Positions 33,060 through 41,581 of a stretch of 64,000 bases of DNA are shown here, piece by piece. Origin of the DNA: QQUJ01 sp050287605 (GTDB taxonomy: Bacteria; Pseudomonadota; Gammaproteobacteria; QQUJ01); NCBI GenBank assembly GCA_050287605.1, contig JBNKCG010000088.1, forward strand, positions 13,185-77,184, given 5' to 3'. How positions within the stretch are numbered: position 1 is the stretch's first letter; each line of letters begins with the position of its first letter. Position numbers and translations under genes: made by a program. The notes below the pieces were generated by a model. The model searched no databases. It had not been told where the DNA came from and saw only the letters and a list, made by a program, of their open reading frames with translations.

Positions 33060-34397
33060 ATGAGTGCGACGAATCCGGCCGCCGGGGCGACGACCCACGA
33101 CGGCTACTACTTCCAGCCCGAGTGGGAAACCCTACCGCGCAGCGAGCTCCGGAAGCTGCAACTCGAGCGGCTCAAACAGACGCTGCGCCGCACCTACGAC
33201 AACGTGACCCACTACCGCACCGCGTTCGACGCCGCCGGCGTAACGCCGGACGATCTGCACCGATTAGAGGATCTCGCGAGGTTCCCCTTCACCGTGAAGG
33301 ACGACCTGCGCAACGCCTACCCCTTCAACCTCTTCGCCGTACCGCGTGAACAGGTGGTGCGTGTGCACGCCTCCTCCGGCACCACCGGCAAGCCCACCGT
33401 GGTGGGCTATACCCGCGACGACATCGACATGTGGTCGGATCTCATGGCCCGCACCCTGGCGGCCACCGGCGCGCGCCCCGGCGACATCGTGCACAACGCC
33501 TACGGCTACGGGCTGTTCACCGGCGGGCTGGGGGCGCACTACGGCTGCGAACGCCTGGGCGCCACCGTGGTCCCCATGTCCGGCGGCAACACCGAAAAAC
33601 AGATCGTGCTGCTGCAGGATTTCGGTGCCCGCGCCCTGTGCGCCACCCCCTCCTATGCGCTGAACATCGCCGAGGTGGCCGAGGCCGAAGGGGTGGATCT
33701 ACGTTCGGGACCGCTGGCAGTAGGTGCTTTCGGCGCCGAGCCCTGGTCGGACGCCATGCGTGCCGAACTCGACGAGCGCTTGGGCATCACCGCGGTGGAC
33801 GTCTACGGGCTGTCCGAGATCCTCGGCCCGGGCGTGGCCGCCGAGTGCCGCGAGGAGCGCGCCGGCCTGCACGGCTGGGAGGATCACTTCCTGTTCGAGA
33901 TCATCGATCCCGACAGCGGCGAACCGCTGCCCCTGGGCGAAACCGGCGAGCTGGTGATCACCACGCTCACCAAGCAGGCGCTGCCCATGATCCGCTACCG
34001 CACCCGCGACATCACCTATCTTTCCGACGAGCCCTGTGCCTGCGGCCGCACCCACGTGCGCATCAAGCGGGTGACCGGACGCAACGACGACATGCTCATC
34101 ATCCGCGGCGTCAACCTCTATCCTTCACAGGTGGAAGCGGTGCTGGTGGGCTTTGCGGGCATCGCCCCCTACTACCAGTTGGTGGTGCGGCGCGAGGGTT
34201 CGCTGGACGAGCTGACGGTGGAGGTGGAAGCGACCCCGGAAACCCCCGCCGACGGTTATCCGGCGCTGGGGCAAGCCATCCGTCACCACATCAAATCGCT
34301 GATCGGCGTCACCTGCACGGTGGAGATCATGCAGCCCGGCGAGGTACCGCGCTCGCAGGGCAAGGCGGTGCGGGTGCGCGACCTGCGGCACCTGTAG
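33060..34397 (+). CDS. paaK: phenylacetate-CoA ligase (copy 1)
   Basis: A 445-residue AMP-forming adenylate enzyme that activates phenylacetate (or a close arylacetate) with ATP and CoA. PaaK signatures are the P-loop VHASSGTTGKPTVVGYT, the AMP-binding DVYGLSEILGPG, and IRYRTRDITYL followed by RVTGRNDDMLIIRG. Preceded by GGAGGGG. 116 bases after padD, so possibly in the same operon. It is nearly duplicated at 38439, with stretches of identical DNA. The stop codon lies inside a REP-like palindrome. In anaerobic Azoarcus the equivalent gene is padJ. Confidence 0.88.
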   Translation: MSATNPAAGATTHDGYYFQPEWETLPRSELRKLQLERLKQTLRRTYDNVTHYRTAFDAAGVTPDDLHRLEDLARFPFTVKDDLRNAYPFNLFAVPREQVVRVHASSGTTGKPTVVGYTRDDIDMWSDLMARTLAATGARPGDIVHNAYGYGLFTGGLGAHYGCERLGATVVPMSGGNTEKQIVLLQDFGARALCATPSYALNIAEVAEAEGVDLRSGPLAVGAFGAEPWSDAMRAELDERLGITAVDVYGLSEILGPGVAAECREERAGLHGWEDHFLFEIIDPDSGEPLPLGETGELVITTLTKQALPMIRYRTRDITYLSDEPCACGRTHVRIKRVTGRNDDMLIIRGVNLYPSQVEAVLVGFAGIAPYYQLVVRREGSLDELTVEVEATPETPADGYPALGQAIRHHIKSLIGVTCTVEIMQPGEVPRSQGKAVRVRDLRHL

Positions 34398-34417
34398 GAG
34401 CGGCCGCTGGCCGCGAA
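34394..34417. repeat. REP-like palindrome at the paaK copy 1 stop codon
   Basis: GTAGGAGCGGCCGCTGGCCG begins a 24-base unit in which GCGGCC and GGCCGC pair around three bases. The form GTAGGAGCGG(N)CCGCGAA is that of REP elements of gammaproteobacteria. The stop codon TAG (34395-34397) is part of the element. Confidence 0.55.
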
Positions 34418-34431
34418 TGGATTGGGCTGTA

Positions 34432-34608
34432 TCTCGCGCAAAGGCGCCAAGAACGCAAAGAGGCGCAAAGGGATTATTGCCTCTCGTTGCCAAGTTCAGC
34501 GTCCTGGCGAAAGGAGTCGCTCTGTGCGGCGCCATGGTGGTCGCTTAATCAAGCGAATCATTTTCTTGGCGCTCCTTGGCGCCCTTCGCGTCTTTGCGCG
34601 AAAAAAAA
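34432..34608. repeat. inverted-repeat element (TCGCGCAAAG type)
   Basis: Left arm 34432-34472 (TCTCGCGCAAAGGCGCCAAG...) is an imperfect inverted copy of the right arm 34563-34608 (CTTGGCGC...TTTGCGCGAAA). About 90 unmatched bases lie between. The same TCGCGCAA word begins the gaps at 44581 and 45706. Non-coding; it separates paaK copy 1 from iorA. Confidence 0.55.
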
Positions 34609-34631
34609 GCTCAACAACGTAGGAGCAGACC

Positions 34632-36788
34632 ATGGCAGCACAGGCAGCCCGCGCCGTAAGCGGCGCGGAGCGATCCTTCGCCCAGCAGGCCCAGCAGCTG
34701 CGCCTGGGTGCCGGCGAGACCTTCCACGGCGAGGCGATCCTCGCCGTCACCAAGGCGCTGCTGCAATCGGGTGTGGCCTACGTGGGCGGCTATCCCGGCG
34801 CCCCGGTCTCGCACCTCATGGACGTGCTGGCCGATTGCCGCACCGAGGTGCTGGAGCCGCTCGGCGTGCAGTTCGAGGCCTCGGCCAGCGAGGCCGGCGC
34901 CGCGGCGCTGCTGGGCGCCTCCATCCACTATCCGCTGCGCGGGGCGGTGACCTGGAAATCCATCGTCGGCACCAACGTCGCCTCGGATGCGCTCTCCAAC
35001 CTCGCCTCCGCCGGCGTCACCGGCGGGGCGCTGATCGTCATCGGCGAGGACTACGGCGAGGGCGCCAGCGTGATCCAGGAACGCACGCATCCGACGGCGC
35101 TGAAATCCTCCATCCCGCTGCTCGATCCGCGCTACCACCTGCCGCGGCTGGTGGAACTCACCGAACAGGCCTTCGAGCTCTCCGAGGCGTGCCAGCTGCC
35201 GGTGATGATGTCGCTGCGCATCCGCGCCGCGCACCTGACCGGCGCCTTCACCTGCAAGGAGAACCGCCCGCCCCCCTTCAGCCCCAACAACCCGTTCCCG
35301 GAGGCGCGCTACGACTACGGGCGCATCGTGCTGCCCCCCTCCACCTACGCCCAGGAGAAGGCCAAGTTCGACGAGCGCCTGCCGGCGGCACGGCGTTTCA
35401 TTGTCGAGCACGGCATCAACGAGCACTTCCCCGGCGAGCGCGAGAAGCTGGGCATTATCCTCCAGGGCGGCACCTACGGCGTGGTGCTGCGCGGGCTGCG
35501 GCTGCTGGGTGCGGCCGACGCGCTGGGCAACACCCACATCTCGCTGCTGGTGCTCAACGCCATCCACCCGCTGGTGCCCGATCAGATCACCGAATTCCTG
35601 CGCGGCAAGGACGAGGTGCTGATCGTCGAGGAAGGCAACCCGGCGCTCATCGAACAGCAGGTGCGCGCCTTGGCCCAGGCGCAGGGCATTGCGGTGCGCA
35701 TTACCGGCAAAGATGTGCTGCCCGAGGCGGGCGAATACGTCGCCGACGTGGTGCGCGACGGCCTGGCCGCATGGCTGGCGCTGGCCGCTCCGGATGATTT
35801 GGGGAAAACGGCCGGCGAGCGGCAGGCCAAGCGCGAAAAAGCGGTCGCCGCGGCACGCGCCCTGTCGCCCGGCGCCATCCCGCCGCGGCCACCTTCTTTC
35901 TGCACCGGTTGTCCCGAACGGCCGCTGTTCACGGCGCTCAAGCTGCTGATGCGCGACATCGGCCCCCTGCACATCTCCTCCGACATCGGCTGCAACACCT
36001 TCGCCACCCTGCCGCCGTTCAACCTCGGCAGTTCGGTGCTGGGCTACGGACTGAGCCTCGCCAGCGGCGGTGCGGTGGGCCGTGCACTCAACCAACCCAC
36101 CGTGGCGGTGATGGGCGACGGCGGCTTCTGGCACGGCGGGCTCACCACCGGCGCCGCCAACGCCTTCTGGAACGGCCACGACGCGGTGTTGATCATCATC
36201 GAAAACGGCTACGCCTCGGCCACCGGCCAGCAGCACGTCCCCTCCACCGGCTCGACGCCGTGGGGCGATCCGCGGCGCATCTCCATCGAGCGCACCCTGC
36301 GCGGGCTCGGGGTGAATTGGATTCGCCGCGTCGACGCCTACGACGTGACCAAGACCCTGGGCGTGCTCCGCGAAGCGCTGGCACGACGCGGGCCGGAGCT
36401 GCGCGTGATCATCTCCGACCAGGAGTGCATGCTGGCGCGCCAGCGCCGCGAAAAGCGCCGCAGCGCTGAGCTGGCGCAGGCGGGCCGCCCGGTGCCCAAA
36501 GCGCGCTTCGGGGTCGACGCCGAGGTGTGCACGGGGGACCACTCTTGCATGCGCTTGTCGGGCTGCCCCTCGCTGACCTTGAAGCGCGCCGACGATCCGC
36601 TCAAGGACGGTCCCACCGCCCATGTCGAAGCCAGTTGCGTGGCCTGCGGCCTGTGCGGCTCGGCCGCCCAGGCGGCCGCCCTGTGCCCCTCGTTCTACCG
36701 CGCGGAAACGATCGCCAACCCCAGCGCCTGGCAGCGCCTGCGCGCCGGCGTCTCGGCCCGGCTGCTGAAGATGATGGGGGCGTCGTGA
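34632..36788 (+). CDS. iorA: indolepyruvate (arylpyruvate):ferredoxin oxidoreductase, alpha subunit
   Basis: A 718-residue TPP enzyme subunit. Residues ~30-410 are the pyrimidine-binding half (GGYPGAPVSHLMDVLA; FEASASEAGAAALLGAS). From ~420 comes the TPP/pyrophosphate half (FCTGCPERPLF; SDIGCNTFATLPPF; GDGGFWHGGLTTGAANA). The last ~110 residues carry Cys-rich ferredoxin-like motifs (CTGDHSCMRLSGCPS; CVACGLCGSAAQAAALCPS). It decarboxylates aryl-2-oxoacids such as phenylpyruvate, reducing ferredoxin. Flanked by two phenylacetate-CoA ligases, it fits phenylalanine degradation to phenylacetyl-CoA. Confidence 0.88.
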   Translation: MAAQAARAVSGAERSFAQQAQQLRLGAGETFHGEAILAVTKALLQSGVAYVGGYPGAPVSHLMDVLADCRTEVLEPLGVQFEASASEAGAAALLGASIHYPLRGAVTWKSIVGTNVASDALSNLASAGVTGGALIVIGEDYGEGASVIQERTHPTALKSSIPLLDPRYHLPRLVELTEQAFELSEACQLPVMMSLRIRAAHLTGAFTCKENRPPPFSPNNPFPEARYDYGRIVLPPSTYAQEKAKFDERLPAARRFIVEHGINEHFPGEREKLGIILQGGTYGVVLRGLRLLGAADALGNTHISLLVLNAIHPLVPDQITEFLRGKDEVLIVEEGNPALIEQQVRALAQAQGIAVRITGKDVLPEAGEYVADVVRDGLAAWLALAAPDDLGKTAGERQAKREKAVAAARALSPGAIPPRPPSFCTGCPERPLFTALKLLMRDIGPLHISSDIGCNTFATLPPFNLGSSVLGYGLSLASGGAVGRALNQPTVAVMGDGGFWHGGLTTGAANAFWNGHDAVLIIIENGYASATGQQHVPSTGSTPWGDPRRISIERTLRGLGVNWIRRVDAYDVTKTLGVLREALARRGPELRVIISDQECMLARQRREKRRSAELAQAGRPVPKARFGVDAEVCTGDHSCMRLSGCPSLTLKRADDPLKDGPTAHVEASCVACGLCGSAAQAAALCPSFYRAETIANPSAWQRLRAGVSARLLKMMGAS

Positions 36789-36854
36789 TGCGACCCGGCA
36801 TACAAACGGAAGGCGCCGTGGGAGCGAGTTCACGCCAACACCCGGAGGAACGCG

Positions 36855-38318
36855 ATGACACCTGACCGTCCCCTGACCCTGCTCATCGGCGCCCTCGGCG
36901 GCCAGGGCGGCGGGTTGCTGGCCGACTGGCTGGTGGAGGCGGCGCGCACGGCGGGCTACCCGGCCCAAGGGACCTCCATTCCCGGCGTCGCCCAGCGCAC
37001 CGGTGCCACCACCTATTACTTCGAACTTTTTCCCCAGCGCGAGCCGGCCGGAGAACCGGTCTTCTCGCTCTTCCCCAGCGCCGGCGACGTGGATCTGGTC
37101 GCCGCCCTGGAGCCCACCGAGGCCGGCCGCGCCCTGGAGCGCGGCCTGGTGACCGATCGCACTATCGTCATCAGCAGCGCCAAACGCATCTTCAGCACCG
37201 CCGAGAAGGTGATCGCCGGCGACGGCACCATTGCACCCCTGCCCATCCTGCAGGCGCTGCACGCCGCGGCGCAACGCCTGATCCGCCTCGACGCCGCCGA
37301 CACCGAGGCCGCCGTCAATGCGGTGATGCTGGGGGCCATCGCCGGCAGCGACGTACTGCCCCTGGAGCCGGATCACTACCGCAACGCCATCCAACAGCGC
37401 GGAGTAGCGGTGCAGGCCAACCTGCGCGGCTTTGAAAGCGGCTTCGCCCTCGCCCGCTCTGGGCACCAGGAAGCGCCCACCGAATCCGAGATGCGCTTTC
37501 ACTCGGCGCCAGAAACATTTCGCAGCGCCGTCGCGGCGCTGCCCGCGCCGCTGCAGCCCATGGTAGGTCACGGTCTGGCACGCCTGGTCGACTACCAGGA
37601 TGCCGCTTACGCCGCGCGCTACCTGGAGCGTCTACAGCCCATCATCGCCCTCGATGCCGAACACGGCGACGGCGCCTTCCGCCTCGCCGTCGACGTGGCG
37701 CGCCGCCTGGCCGCCTGGATGAGCTACGAGGACGTAATCCGCGTCGCCCAGCTCAAAACCCGCACCGGACGCCTGGCACGCATCGGCACAGAGGTGGGCA
37801 CACGGCCAGGCGAACCGCTGCGGGTGGTGGAGTATCTCAAACCGGGTTCCGCCGAGATGCGCGCCGTCCTGCCTCCTGCCCTCGCCCGCTTCATCCGCGA
37901 GCCGACGCCCGGCCAGACGGCCGGACGCCCGCTGCGCCTGCCCACCACCTCGCCGTGGGGCTGGCTGGCGCTGCGCCTGCTGGCCGCGTTGCGCCCGTGG
38001 CGCCCGCGCAGCATCGGCTACGCCCGCGAACAAGCGCTCATCGGACAGTGGCTGGGCGCAGTGGCCACCGCCGCCCCGCGGGACTACGGGCTGGCCTGCC
38101 AGACGGCTGAACTGGCCCTCTGGGCGCGCGGCTACGGCGCGGTGCGCGAACGCGGGCTGGAGTGGCTGACGACGCTGTTCGCGGGATGGGAGCAGCGCCT
38201 GGCGAGCGAGCCCGACGCGCTACGCAACGCGGTGGCGGCCGCCCTCAAGTCGGCGCGCGACGATCCGGATTCGGGATGCCGGACCGGCGCTCTATCGGGT
38301 GATCCGGCGACGGGTTGA
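36855..38318 (+). CDS. iorB: indolepyruvate (arylpyruvate):ferredoxin oxidoreductase, long beta subunit
   Basis: A 487-residue protein. Residues ~1-190 are the 2-oxoacid oxidoreductase gamma-type domain (LIGALGGQGGGLLADWLVEA; GTSIPGVAQRTGATTYYFEL). The remaining ~300 residues are the extra helical domain found in the long IorB form of Proteobacteria (around YEDVIRVAQLKTRTGRLARI). 66 bases after iorA; GGAGGAACGCG precedes ATG. The long beta subunit and the TPP subunit together make the two-subunit enzyme. Confidence 0.85.
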   Translation: MTPDRPLTLLIGALGGQGGGLLADWLVEAARTAGYPAQGTSIPGVAQRTGATTYYFELFPQREPAGEPVFSLFPSAGDVDLVAALEPTEAGRALERGLVTDRTIVISSAKRIFSTAEKVIAGDGTIAPLPILQALHAAAQRLIRLDAADTEAAVNAVMLGAIAGSDVLPLEPDHYRNAIQQRGVAVQANLRGFESGFALARSGHQEAPTESEMRFHSAPETFRSAVAALPAPLQPMVGHGLARLVDYQDAAYAARYLERLQPIIALDAEHGDGAFRLAVDVARRLAAWMSYEDVIRVAQLKTRTGRLARIGTEVGTRPGEPLRVVEYLKPGSAEMRAVLPPALARFIREPTPGQTAGRPLRLPTTSPWGWLALRLLAALRPWRPRSIGYAREQALIGQWLGAVATAAPRDYGLACQTAELALWARGYGAVRERGLEWLTTLFAGWEQRLASEPDALRNAVAAALKSARDDPDSGCRTGALSGDPATG

Positions 38319-38438
38319 TCAACGGGGATGGCGGCGGCGCCCGTTCCGGCCCCGATCACCCACCGACGCAACCACTTAATCACCCCACCATCCACCGGGT
38401 AAACTACCGCAAACCGCATGTGAACAGAGGGGGAGTCC

Positions 38439-39758
38439 ATGACAACGAAAAACGTAGGCGGTGACGGCTACCTGTTCCAGCCGGAGGTGGAGGCGCTGCC
38501 GCGCGACCAGTTGGAGAAACTGCAGCTCAAACGCCTGCAGAAGACCCTGCAGCACGCCTACACCAGCGTGCCGCACTACCGGCGGGCCATCGACAGCTGC
38601 GGCTTGCCGGTGGAGAAGCTCAACGACCTCGACGACGTGCGCTGGCTGCCGTTCACCGTCAAGAACGACCTGCGCAACGCCTATCCCTTCGACCTCTTCG
38701 CCGTGCCGCGCGAGGAACTGATCCGCGTACACGCCTCCTCGGGCACCACCGGCAAGCCCACCGTGGTGGGCTACACCCGCGACGACATCGACAACTGGGC
38801 CGACCTCATGGCGCGCTCGCTGGCGGCCACCGGGGTGCGCCCCGGCGACATCGTTCACAACGCCTACGGCTATGGGCTGTTCACCGGCGGGCTGGGCGCG
38901 CACTACGGCGCCGAACGTCTGGGCGCCACCGTGGTACCCATGTCCGGCGGCAATACCGAGAAGCAGATCGTGCTGCTGCAGGACTTCGGCGCCCGCGCCC
39001 TCTGCGCCACCCCCTCCTACGCCCTCAACATCGCCGAGCTGGCCGAGCAGGAGGGCGTGGACCTGCGTTCGGGTCCGCTCGCCATCGGCATCTTCGGCGC
39101 CGAGCCGTGGTCGGACGCCATGCGCGCCGAACTGGAGCAACGCCTGGGCATCAAGGCGGTGGACATCTACGGGCTTTCAGAAATCATGGGACCGGGGGTG
39201 GCGGTGGAGTGCTGCGAAGCGCAGGCGGGGCTGCACGGCTGGGAGGATCACTTCCTGTTCGAGATCATCGACCCCGAGAGCGGCGAACCGCTGCCCATGG
39301 GCGACACCGGCGAGCTGGTGATCACCACGCTCACCAAGCAGGCGCTGCCCATGATCCGCTACCGCACGCGCGACATCACGCGGCTGACCGACGAACCCTG
39401 CGCCTGCGGGCGCACCCACGTGCGCATCCTGCGCGTCACCGGACGCAACGACGACATGCTCATCATCCGCGGCGTCAATCTCTACCCGTCGCAGGTGGAG
39501 GCGGTACTGCTGGGCATGAAGGGGATCGCCCCCTACTACCAGCTGGTGGTGCGCCGCGAGGGCTCCATGGACGAACTCACCGTCGAGGTGGAGGCCATGC
39601 CCGACACCGATGCATCGCACTACGGCAAGATCGCCTCTGAGGCACGCCACCACATCAAATCGATGATCGGCGTCACCTGCACGGTGGAGATGAAGAAACC
39701 GGGCGAAGTGCCCCGCTCCCAGGGCAAGGCGGTGCGGGTACGCGATTTGCGCAAGTAG
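38439..39758 (+). CDS. paaK: phenylacetate-CoA ligase (copy 2)
   Basis: A 439-residue AMP-forming ligase, close paralog of the gene at 33060. It has the same P-loop (VHASSGTTGKPTVVGYT), AMP motif DIYGLSEIMGPG and C-terminal hinge RVTGRNDDMLIIRG. Differences cluster in the first ~70 residues and the last ~60. Several DNA blocks of 40-60 bases are identical to copy 1. Own ribosome-binding site AGAGGGGGAG. The two copies may be tuned to different arylacetates or expression conditions. Confidence 0.87.
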   Translation: MTTKNVGGDGYLFQPEVEALPRDQLEKLQLKRLQKTLQHAYTSVPHYRRAIDSCGLPVEKLNDLDDVRWLPFTVKNDLRNAYPFDLFAVPREELIRVHASSGTTGKPTVVGYTRDDIDNWADLMARSLAATGVRPGDIVHNAYGYGLFTGGLGAHYGAERLGATVVPMSGGNTEKQIVLLQDFGARALCATPSYALNIAELAEQEGVDLRSGPLAIGIFGAEPWSDAMRAELEQRLGIKAVDIYGLSEIMGPGVAVECCEAQAGLHGWEDHFLFEIIDPESGEPLPMGDTGELVITTLTKQALPMIRYRTRDITRLTDEPCACGRTHVRILRVTGRNDDMLIIRGVNLYPSQVEAVLLGMKGIAPYYQLVVRREGSMDELTVEVEAMPDTDASHYGKIASEARHHIKSMIGVTCTVEMKKPGEVPRSQGKAVRVRDLRK

Positions 39759-39761
39759 TAG

Positions 39762-39805
39762 GCGCCGGCACGCCGAATTGGCATTTCCGGCGCGGGTACC
39801 CGCGC
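39762..39805. other. overlapping palindromes between convergent genes
   Basis: GCGCCGG (39762-39768) pairs with CCGGCGC (39787-39793). Overlapping it is a perfect 16-base palindrome, GCGCGGGTACCCGCGC (39790-39805). The two stems exclude each other. It lies between the convergent paaK copy 2 and mmsA, and may act as a bidirectional end signal, but lacks a U-run. Confidence 0.35.
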
Positions 39806-39812
39806 GTGAGGG

Positions 39813-41345
39813 CTACTTCATGGTCGGCATGTGGAAATCGGCGCCGGCACGAATCCCCGTCGGCCAACGAGTGGTGACTGTCTTCAGCCGGGTGTAGAAA
39901 TGCACGCCCTCGGGACCGTGGACGTGGGTGTCACCGAACAGCGAGCGCTTCCAGCCGCCGAAGCTGTGGAAGGCCATGGGCACGGGAATGGGCACGTTGA
40001 CGCCCACCATGCCGGCCAGCACCCGCGACGAGAAGTTGCGCGCCGTGTCACCGTCGCGGGTGAAGATGGCGGTGCCGTTGCCGAACTCGTGATCGTTGAC
40101 GAGCCGCAACGCACTCTCGAAATCGGGTACGCGCACCACGCACAGCACCGGGCCGAAGATCTCTTCCCGATAGATACGCATCTGGGGTGTGACCCCGTCG
40201 AACAGGCAACCACCCAGGAAGAAACCCGCTTCGTGTCCCGGCACCGAATAGCCGCGGCCGTCCACCGCCAGCTCCGCGCCCTCCTCGACCCCCAGGTCGA
40301 CGTATCCTTTCACCTTGTCACGATGCTCGCGGGTCACCAGCGGACCCATCTCGGCTTCGGGGTCTTCGGAAGGTAGTACCTTGAGCGATTCCACGCGCGG
40401 AGTGAGGCGACGCACCAGCTCATCCCCCACGTCGTCGCCCACGGCGACGGCAACGGAGATGGCCATGCAGCGCTCGCCCGCCGAACCGTAGGCGGCGCCC
40501 ATCAGGGCGTCCACCGCCTGGTCGAGATCGGCGTCCGGCATCACCACCATGTGGTTCTTCGCCCCGCCCAATGCCTGGCAGCGCTTGCCGTGCGCCGTGG
40601 AGGTGCGGTAGATGTGCTCGGCCACCGGCGTGGAGCCGACGAAGCTCACCGCCGCCACATCGGGATGGGTAAGCAGCGTATCCACCGCCTCGCGGTCGCC
40701 GTGCACCACGTTGAAGACGCCGTCCGGCAGACCCGCCTCGGTGAGCAGCTCCGCCATCCTGACCGCGGTGCTGGGCACTTTTTCGGAGACCTTGAGCACG
40801 AAGGTGTTGCCGCAGGCCAGCGCCATGGGGAACATCCACAGCGGGACCATGGCGGGGAAATTGAACGGCGTGATGCCCGCGCACACGCCCAGCGGCTGGC
40901 GCAGGGAGTGGCTGTCGACCGCGGTGCCGACATCCTCGGAGTAGGCGCCTTTCAGCAGATGCGGCGCCCCGCAGGCGAACTCCACCACCTCCAGGCCCCG
41001 CACCACCGATCCCTTCGCATCGGAGAGCACCTTGCCGTGCTCGGCGGAGACCAGCTGCGCCAGTTCGTCCAGGTGTTGCTCCAGCAGCGCTTTGAATTGG
41101 AACAAGATCCGCGCGCGGCGCAACGCCGGCGTGTCGCGCCAGCCAGGGAACGCGTGCGCGGCCACCGCGATGGCTGCGGCGGTCTCCTCGGCGCTGGCCA
41201 GCGGCACCTGCGCGGCGACCGTGCCGGTGGAGGGGTTGTAGACCTCGCCGAAGCGCCCGCTCGTCCCTGCCACGTGACGTCCGTCGACGTAGTGGCTGAT
41301 GAGCCTGGGTTGCGCCGAGGCCGCGGGTCTAGTCGCATTTGGCAT
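39813..41345 (-). CDS. mmsA: CoA-acylating methylmalonate-semialdehyde dehydrogenase
   Basis: A 510-residue aldehyde dehydrogenase of the CoA-acylating MmsA type, converting methylmalonate semialdehyde to propionyl-CoA (valine and thymine catabolism) and malonate semialdehyde to acetyl-CoA. Features: GVCAGITPFNFPAMVPLWM, SFVGSTPVAEHIY, ALGGAKNHMVVMPDAD, catalytic Cys in GSAGERCMAIS, and GWKRSLFGDTHVHG near the end. I start at ATG 41345 behind GGGGAG; upstream codons to 41498 look non-coding. Not obviously part of the aromatic pathway. Confidence 0.85.
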   Translation of the reverse strand: MPNATRPAASAQPRLISHYVDGRHVAGTSGRFGEVYNPSTGTVAAQVPLASAEETAAAIAVAAHAFPGWRDTPALRRARILFQFKALLEQHLDELAQLVSAEHGKVLSDAKGSVVRGLEVVEFACGAPHLLKGAYSEDVGTAVDSHSLRQPLGVCAGITPFNFPAMVPLWMFPMALACGNTFVLKVSEKVPSTAVRMAELLTEAGLPDGVFNVVHGDREAVDTLLTHPDVAAVSFVGSTPVAEHIYRTSTAHGKRCQALGGAKNHMVVMPDADLDQAVDALMGAAYGSAGERCMAISVAVAVGDDVGDELVRRLTPRVESLKVLPSEDPEAEMGPLVTREHRDKVKGYVDLGVEEGAELAVDGRGYSVPGHEAGFFLGGCLFDGVTPQMRIYREEIFGPVLCVVRVPDFESALRLVNDHEFGNGTAIFTRDGDTARNFSSRVLAGMVGVNVPIPVPMAFHSFGGWKRSLFGDTHVHGPEGVHFYTRLKTVTTRWPTGIRAGADFHMPTMK

Positions 41346-41581
41346 GATTACTCCCCTACTGTTGCGGTCGATCGATACCCCGCTCCGGGTACCCGTCAGT
41401 CCGGGAGACCCGCTCCCAGGGCCGACAGGGTTGAGCGACAAACGGGCGGCAAAGTATACCGCGACTGTCCCCGGGACGCGCGGGCCGGTGCCCGACACCG
41501 CGGAACCGGCAAGGTCGCGCGGCCACTAACAAGGGAATTGGTTACACTACGATTTGCCCCACCACCCACAAGAGAGGTGCG

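Noticed and set aside
34611..37571. A 986-codon open frame on the minus strand opposite iorA and iorB
   Set aside because: It is the mirror frame of two well-recognised genes, is rich in Gly, Arg, Ala and Gln with no domain, and is explained by high GC suppressing stop codons. The same applies to long frames at 9209-11104, 10920-12560, 16332-17951 and 33431-35797.
39790..39805. The perfect GCGCGGGTACCCGCGC palindrome as a rho-independent terminator
   Set aside because: No T-run follows on either strand, so it is listed only as a palindrome.
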